Source: Pseudonocardia alni (GTDB taxonomy: Bacteria > Actinomycetota > Actinomycetes > Mycobacteriales > Pseudonocardiaceae). From it: 64,000 nucleotides of DNA. A program made the position numbers and the translations under genes. The stretch covers positions 1,488,001-1,552,000 of the forward strand of contig NZ_PHUJ01000003.1 of assembly GCF_002813375.1 (NCBI RefSeq), written 5' to 3'. Of this stretch, positions 59,914 through 64,000 are shown piece after piece. Below the pieces are notes generated by a model, which made no database searches, had not been told where the DNA came from, and saw only the letters and a list, made by a program, of their open reading frames with translations. Numbering within the stretch: the stretch's first letter is position 1; every line of letters begins with the position of its first letter.

Positions 59914-60635
59914 AGCGCCCCGCCCCCGGGGACCGTCGCGCCGACCTGGACGGGCTCGCCGCACGCGGCGTGAACTTCGACGACGCCGAGACCCCCACCG
60001 ACACCCGTGACCCGCGCTGGCACGTCGACCACGGCCGGGCCCTGGTCGGCACCGAGCCACCCGGCGACCCGGTCCCCGACGGACCCTGGGAACGTGCCTG
60101 CGCGGTGCTGCGCGACTACCAGTTCACCGCCCCGAACCGGCTGCGCGGCGTGTTCCGCCCGTCCGACCCGCTGCTGGGGCGGGACATGCTGCTGGAGGGC
60201 CGGTTCGGGCCGATGCGCTTCCACCTCGGCGTCCGCGTGACCGGCCTCGTCGACGAGACCGTCGACGGCCGGCGTGTCTGGGGCTGGACCTACGAGACCC
60301 TGCACGGGCACCTGGAGGAGGGCCGGCTCACCTATGAGGTGGTCAAGGACCTCGCGACCGGCGACGTCGAGTTCGTCATCCGCGCGTTCTCCCGGCCCGC
60401 GCACATCCCGAACCCCCTGTTCCGGCTCGGCTTCGGGTTGTTCGGCCGCGCGGTGCAGCTGGAGTTCTACCATCGGGCCGGGCAGCGGGTCCGCGAGCTC
60501 GTGGCCGACGCGGCGGCGGGCAGGCCGCTGCCGCAGCCGCTGCCGGGTGCCGACGGCGTGACCGTCGCCCCGCAGAACGGCGGACGGCACTGGACGGACC
60601 CGTTCGCCGTGCTCGTCCGGCATCCGGGTGTCTGA
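59910..60635 (+). CDS. DUF1990-like protein, possible CTG start
   Basis: A 241-aa protein. VWGWTYETLHGHLEEGRLTY and VEFVIRAFSRPAHIPNPLF match the DUF1990 blocks (YxTLxGHxExGE, afSrP), and it is a paralogue of the opposite-strand neighbour. The frame has no ATG/GTG upstream of the conserved part except GTG 59970. CTG 59910 overlaps the preceding stop and follows GAGGAGAAGGG by about 10 nt, so it is the likelier start. Function unknown. Confidence 0.76.
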   Translation: MKRPAPGDRRADLDGLAARGVNFDDAETPTDTRDPRWHVDHGRALVGTEPPGDPVPDGPWERACAVLRDYQFTAPNRLRGVFRPSDPLLGRDMLLEGRFGPMRFHLGVRVTGLVDETVDGRRVWGWTYETLHGHLEEGRLTYEVVKDLATGDVEFVIRAFSRPAHIPNPLFRLGFGLFGRAVQLEFYHRAGQRVRELVADAAAGRPLPQPLPGADGVTVAPQNGGRHWTDPFAVLVRHPGV

Positions 60636-60669
60636 CCCGGGTGCGCGATCCGAGAAGGGGGAACGTCCG

Positions 60670-61092
60670 ATGGACGACCGGATCCGGCGTCCGAACCCGT
60701 TCCGCTGGGTGGCCTACGCCTTCGGTGCCCGGCTGCCGGATCGGAACCGGCGCTGGGTGCTGCACGACGTCACGACCCGCACCTGGGTGCTGCGCCACTT
60801 CCTCCGTACGACGGTCCAGCTGATCCCGCTGCTGGCCCTGCTGTTCCTGGTGGTGCCCGGCCCGGCGTGGGTGCGGCTGGGCGCCATCGCCTCCGGCGCG
60901 GTGATCGGCTACTTCTACTCGATGGTCTACGTGGTCGAGGCGTGCGAGACCCGGGTGATGAAGGCCGGCTACCCGGTGGGGGCGGCCGCGTCGACCCGGG
61001 AGGCGCGGCGCGCCGAACAGCACGTCGACGCCCGGCTGCGCCACGACCAGGAGTTCGGGGCGGACCGCGACCGGGACGACCGCCGGGGCTGA
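60670..61092 (+). CDS. DUF5313-family membrane protein
   Basis: A 140-aa protein with two hydrophobic segments (LIPLLALLFLVVPGPAWVRL, GAIASGAVIGYFYSMVYVV). RPNPFRWVAYAFGARLPDRN, then RRWVLHDVTTRTWVLRHFLR and the C-terminal AGYPVGAA fit the actinobacterial DUF5313 family. Its role is unknown. It is downstream of the DUF1990-like genes, 34 bp away, and could be cotranscribed. Confidence 0.86.
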   Translation: MDDRIRRPNPFRWVAYAFGARLPDRNRRWVLHDVTTRTWVLRHFLRTTVQLIPLLALLFLVVPGPAWVRLGAIASGAVIGYFYSMVYVVEACETRVMKAGYPVGAAASTREARRAEQHVDARLRHDQEFGADRDRDDRRG

Positions 61093-61191
61093 GCACCCCC
61101 GCCGCGGCGCGCCCCGGCCGCGGTCCCGCCGCGCCGTCGGGCCGGGCCGGTCCGGGTCGATGCCCACGTCAGGGCGCGGGGGTGTGCCACG

Positions 61192-61593
61192 ATGACCGTC
61201 GTGGATCCCGATCTCGGCCCGGTGTTCACCGCGCACGACGTCGCGGTGGCCTACCTGTTCGGGTCGCGCGCCACCGGGACCGCGCGGCCGGACAGCGACC
61301 ACGACGTGGCGGTGCTGTTCGCCGGTGAGCCGGCTCCCGTCGCCACCGAGCTGCTCGCCGCCGACCTGGCCGCCCGGCTCGGGACCGGGGTGGACGTCGT
61401 CGACCTCGGGCGGGCGGGCCTCGAGCTGCGCGGCCGGGTCGCGGAGTCCGGCCGGCTGTTGTTCAGCGCCGACGAGGTCGCACGGGTCCGGTTCGAGGTG
61501 GACGCCCGGATGCGCTGGATCGAGTTCCGCCCCGTCCTGGAGGAGACGACCCGTTCCTTCCTCGCCCGTGTCGCGCGGGAGGGGCTGCGCTGA
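61192..61593 (+). CDS. mntA: MntA-type antitoxin (nucleotidyltransferase)
   Basis: A 133-aa minimal nucleotidyltransferase with the motif GSx10DxD (GSRATGTARPDSDHD), near residues 25-40. It inactivates HepT toxin by adding AMP to its Tyr. The stop overlaps the hepT start (TGATG). It is next to the toxin gene, as the family requires. ATG 61192 or GTG 61201 are both possible starts. Confidence 0.9.
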   Translation: MTVVDPDLGPVFTAHDVAVAYLFGSRATGTARPDSDHDVAVLFAGEPAPVATELLAADLAARLGTGVDVVDLGRAGLELRGRVAESGRLLFSADEVARVRFEVDARMRWIEFRPVLEETTRSFLARVAREGLR

Positions 61594-61979
61594 TGGTCGA
61601 CGCCGACCGCGTGCGCCGGTTGCTGGTGATGCTGGAGCGCTACCGGGACCTGCTCGCCGAGGACGCCCCCGACCCGTTCCGTCGTCGTCACCTGGTGCAG
61701 ACGGCCGCGCAGATCTGCATCGACCTGGCCAACCACGTCATCGCCGCCGACGGCCACCGGACCCCGCGGGACTACGGCGACGCCTTCCGCGTGCTCGCCG
61801 AGGTGGGTGTGCTCGACGACGGGCTCGCCGGCCGGATGGTGGCGCTCGCCGGAGCGCGCAACCTCATCGTGCACCTCTACGCCGAGGTCGACGACGACCT
61901 GCTCGCCCGCAGCATCCGCGACGGCGGTCTCGACGACCTGGGCGCCTTCGCCGCCCGCATCGCCGCCCTCGCCGGCTGA
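61593..61979 (+). CDS. hepT: HepT-type toxin (HEPN RNase)
   Basis: A 128-aa all-helical HEPN-domain protein. The catalytic RX4HXY motif is present as RNLIVHLY, about residues 89-96. The family cleaves RNA, and the Tyr is the site that the antitoxin AMPylates. It overlaps mntA by 1 nt, so the pair is one unit. Its likely role is phage defence or stress persistence. Confidence 0.91.
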   Translation: MVDADRVRRLLVMLERYRDLLAEDAPDPFRRRHLVQTAAQICIDLANHVIAADGHRTPRDYGDAFRVLAEVGVLDDGLAGRMVALAGARNLIVHLYAEVDDDLLARSIRDGGLDDLGAFAARIAALAG

Positions 61980-62006
61980 CGGGCACGCCGCGGCTCCCCG
62001 TCCCGG

Positions 62007-62038
62007 CGCGCGGCCCCCGGTGCACGGGGTGCCGCGCG
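62007..62038. terminator. Hairpin between hepT and the dehydrogenase gene
   Basis: CGCGCGGC and GCCGCGCG form an 8-bp stem, extended by CCCCG/CGGGG with one bulge. It lies between the two convergent genes. Confidence 0.7.
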
Positions 62039-62067
62039 ACGTCACGGGGCGCCGCGGGTGGAGCGGG

Positions 62068-63330
62068 TCAGGGGATGACGACCGGCCCGGTGGTCGGGGC
62101 GGGGTCGTCGGCCCAGCGGTGCCCGGTCTCGCGCGGGGTGACGCCGTCCTCGGACCACGCGGCCAGCAGCTGCGCGACCTTGGCGTGCATCACGGTGCGC
62201 AGCCGGTCGAAGGAGTTCTGCGGGTCGTCGTCGACCTCACCGAGCAGCAGCCACCAGGCCCAGGCGACCGCACCGGCGTTGGCGACGAAGTCCGGCAGCA
62301 CCGGCACGCCGCGGGCGGCGAGCATGGCCTCGGCCTCCGGGGTGGTCGCGGCGTTCGCGGCCTCGACGACCACACGGGCGCGGACGTCGTAGGAGTTGTC
62401 CGGGGTGATCGCGTAGGAGATCGCGGCCGGCACCAGGATGTCGACCTCGGCGGAGAGGATCGCGGTGCGCGGGAGCTGCTCGACACCGGCGGGCAGCCGG
62501 GTGCGGTCGATCTCGCCGAAGCCGTCGCGCAGGTCCAGCAGCGCGGGCACGTCGAGCCCGTCGGCACAGTGCAGGGTGCCCGCGGCGTCGGCCAGCGTGG
62601 TGACCTGCATCCCGGCCTCGTGCAGGTAGTAGGCGGCCGCACCGCCCATCGTGCCGACGCCCTGGATCGCGACCGTGGTGTCGGCCGGGATCTGGCCCCA
62701 GGACACCGCGGAGGCCAGGCAGGCGTGCGCGACGCCGTAGCCGCCGATCACGTCGCCCAGCTCGAACCCGCCGTCGACCTCGGCGGTCAGCCCGGTGCGC
62801 ACCCGCTCCAGGGTGGCGGCCGGGTCGGCGGCACGGCTGATCGCGGCGTGGTAGCTCTGGCCGAGGCCGATCTTCTCGAAGACCTCGTCGATCAGGTGCT
62901 GCGGGACGCCGAGGTCCTCCGCGGTCACCCAGTGCGCGTCGATCCAGGGGCGCATGGCCTCGCAGAACCGCTCCAGCACCTCGACGGCGCGCGGGTCCTT
63001 CGGGTCGAAGTCGATGCCGCCCTTGGCCCCGCCGATCGGCAGGTCGAAGGTGGCGGTCTTGTTGGCCATGCCCCGTGCGAGGTCCTCGACCTCGGACAAC
63101 GTGCAGCCGGCCCGCATCCGGGTGCCGCCGGTGGCGAGGCCCGCCCGCAGGGTGTGCACGACCAGGTAGCCGACGGCGCCGGTCACGGCGTCGTTCCACT
63201 GCAGGCGCATGTACGGCTCGGGGCGGCGGACGACCGGAGCGACGGTGGGCGCCGGGGCGCCGGCGACGTACGGGGCGGCCGTGGCCGCCGTCTGCGGGGT
63301 GCTCCCGGCCGGGTTCTGCATCGTCGTCAT
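62068..63330 (-). CDS. Glu/Leu/Phe/Val dehydrogenase family protein
   Basis: A 420-aa amino-acid dehydrogenase. The catalytic-lysine region LPIGGAKGGIDFDPKD, TAEDLGVPQHLIDEVFEK and the NAD(P)-binding IQGVGTMGGAAAYYLHEAGM are typical. The family oxidatively deaminates Glu, Leu, Val or Phe. The N-terminus has a 35-residue Ala/Pro/Thr-rich extension. The divergent LysR gene 207 bp away is the likely regulator. Which amino acid it uses is not clear from sequence. Confidence 0.92.
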   Translation of the reverse strand: MTTMQNPAGSTPQTAATAAPYVAGAPAPTVAPVVRRPEPYMRLQWNDAVTGAVGYLVVHTLRAGLATGGTRMRAGCTLSEVEDLARGMANKTATFDLPIGGAKGGIDFDPKDPRAVEVLERFCEAMRPWIDAHWVTAEDLGVPQHLIDEVFEKIGLGQSYHAAISRAADPAATLERVRTGLTAEVDGGFELGDVIGGYGVAHACLASAVSWGQIPADTTVAIQGVGTMGGAAAYYLHEAGMQVTTLADAAGTLHCADGLDVPALLDLRDGFGEIDRTRLPAGVEQLPRTAILSAEVDILVPAAISYAITPDNSYDVRARVVVEAANAATTPEAEAMLAARGVPVLPDFVANAGAVAWAWWLLLGEVDDDPQNSFDRLRTVMHAKVAQLLAAWSEDGVTPRETGHRWADDPAPTTGPVVIP

Positions 63331-63537
63331 GGCGACCCACCTCCTGCTCGTGCTGCACCGGTCGTCGCCGCCAGGGGCCGTTCCGGTCTCGTCGACATCG
63401 CGGACCTCGTCGTCCCCCGGCCGCAGACGTTCGGCGACCGATGGCCCCAGGTTGGGGTCGCACCCGGCCCCGCGTCCATTTACGGATCATTCACGGCGCT
63501 GTTCACCGTTCCTGCACAGCGCAATAGGCTCGGCCAC

Positions 63538-64000
63538 ATGGAGCTGTCCCTGTCTCGGCTGCGGATGCTGCGCGAGCTGCACCGGCGGGGAACCATCACG
63601 GCGGCGGCGACCGCGCTGCACTACACGGCGTCGGCGGTGTCCCAGCAGCTCGCGCAGCTCGAGCGCGACGTCGGGACCCGCCTGTTCGAACGGAGAGGTC
63701 GCCGGGTCCAGCTCACCGACCTCGGGGTCCTGCTGGCCGAGCACGCCGAGGAGATCCTCGCCTCGGTCGAGCGCGCCACCCAGGCCCTGGAGGGGGCGGG
63801 CGAGACCGTTGCGGCCAAGCTCACCGCCGGGGTGTGGGCCTCGGTCGCCTCGGGCCTGCTGCCCGACGCACTGACCGCGCTGGCCCGTACCCACCCCGGT
63901 GTCGAGGTCCGCACCCGCGAGCTCGCCCCGGAGGAGACCGCGGCCGCGGTGCGCGACGGCGAGCTCGACCTGTCCTTCGTCATCGACTACTCGAACTACC
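63538..64000 (+). CDS. LysR-family transcriptional regulator, 5' part
   Basis: The gene runs off the right edge; 154 residues are visible. The LysR HTH reads LSRLRMLRELHRRGTITAAA, TALHYTASAVSQQLAQLERD and VGTRLFERRGRRVQLTDLG. The first part of the effector domain follows (AAKLTAGVWASVASGLLPDA). It is divergent from the Glu/Leu dehydrogenase gene, which it probably controls. Confidence 0.94.
   Translation, partial: MELSLSRLRMLRELHRRGTITAAATALHYTASAVSQQLAQLERDVGTRLFERRGRRVQLTDLGVLLAEHAEEILASVERATQALEGAGETVAAKLTAGVWASVASGLLPDALTALARTHPGVEVRTRELAPEETAAAVRDGELDLSFVIDYSNY

Overview
The window is very GC-rich DNA (by eye above 70% G+C) from a filamentous actinobacterium. Pseudonocardiaceae, such as Pseudonocardia, is the best guess. 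The guess rests on an SsgA-like sporulation/division protein, DUF5709 and DUF5313 proteins, an EphD-type hydrolase/SDR fusion like that of mycobacteria, an actinobacterial-type DinB tail, and dense gene packing with GTGA/ATGA overlaps. I see no rRNA, tRNA, insertion sequence, prophage or CRISPR array. The taxonomic call is inference; gene-family calls come from motifs read by eye.

Layout. 1-10.5 kb: the 3' end of dinB, a cobalamin riboswitch driving a small orphan protein, a ClC chloride channel with a MarR regulator, then a tightly coupled minus-strand cobalamin operon (cobQ, chelatase I/D fusion, cobO, cobB, cobE-like, cobA/cysG-like). 10.6-22.7 kb: SURF1, cobD (cbiB), a flavin reductase, an acyl-CoA synthetase, a putative lipoprotein, an SsgA-like protein, DUF5709, TetR and SDR genes, a secreted repeat protein, an SRPBCC protein and cobF. 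22.9-34.2 kb: a glycosyltransferase, then a 2-hydroxyacid/glyoxylate/dicarboxylate cluster (FAH hydrolase, FAD/Fe-S dehydrogenase, serine-glyoxylate-type aminotransferase, MatC-like carrier, IclR, GntR, CaiB CoA-transferase, crotonase). 34.3-44.8 kb: a GT2 glycosyltransferase, an NlpC/P60 wall hydrolase, a galactose locus (galT, DeoR, sodium symporter and a small membrane partner), YigZ, GNAT and MntH. 44.8-56 kb: crotonase and hydrolase genes, an EphD-like/diiron/reductase operon with TetR, a secreted phosphodiester glycosidase, and a flavin monooxygenase with an MHS transporter. 56-64 kb: an Erm-type methyltransferase preceded by a leader peptide, crotonase, DUF1990-like proteins, DUF5313, a HepT-MntA toxin-antitoxin pair, a Glu/Leu dehydrogenase and the start of a divergent LysR gene.

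How the genes work together. The cob genes cover corrin-ring methylation, amidation, cobalt-chelation support, adenosylation and aminopropanol attachment. Other cob genes (cobN, cobIJKLM and so on) are not here. Two sites containing GTATACCGT tie the GntR gene to the aminotransferase/carrier promoter region. The gal locus has its own DeoR with palindromes between the divergent promoters.

The most notable regulatory find is upstream of the Erm-type gene. A 15-codon leader carries an Arg-Leu-Arg motif, overlaps a perfect 12-bp inverted repeat, and is followed by a hairpin that buries the methyltransferase ribosome-binding site. This looks like macrolide-inducible attenuation. Other points of interest are a riboswitch-controlled half-size tetrapyrrole-methylase-like protein, a 25-bp inverted repeat over the cobB/cobE start, paired palindromes 105 bp apart in a gene-free gap, and a possible unrecognised diiron oxygenase system in the EphD operon.
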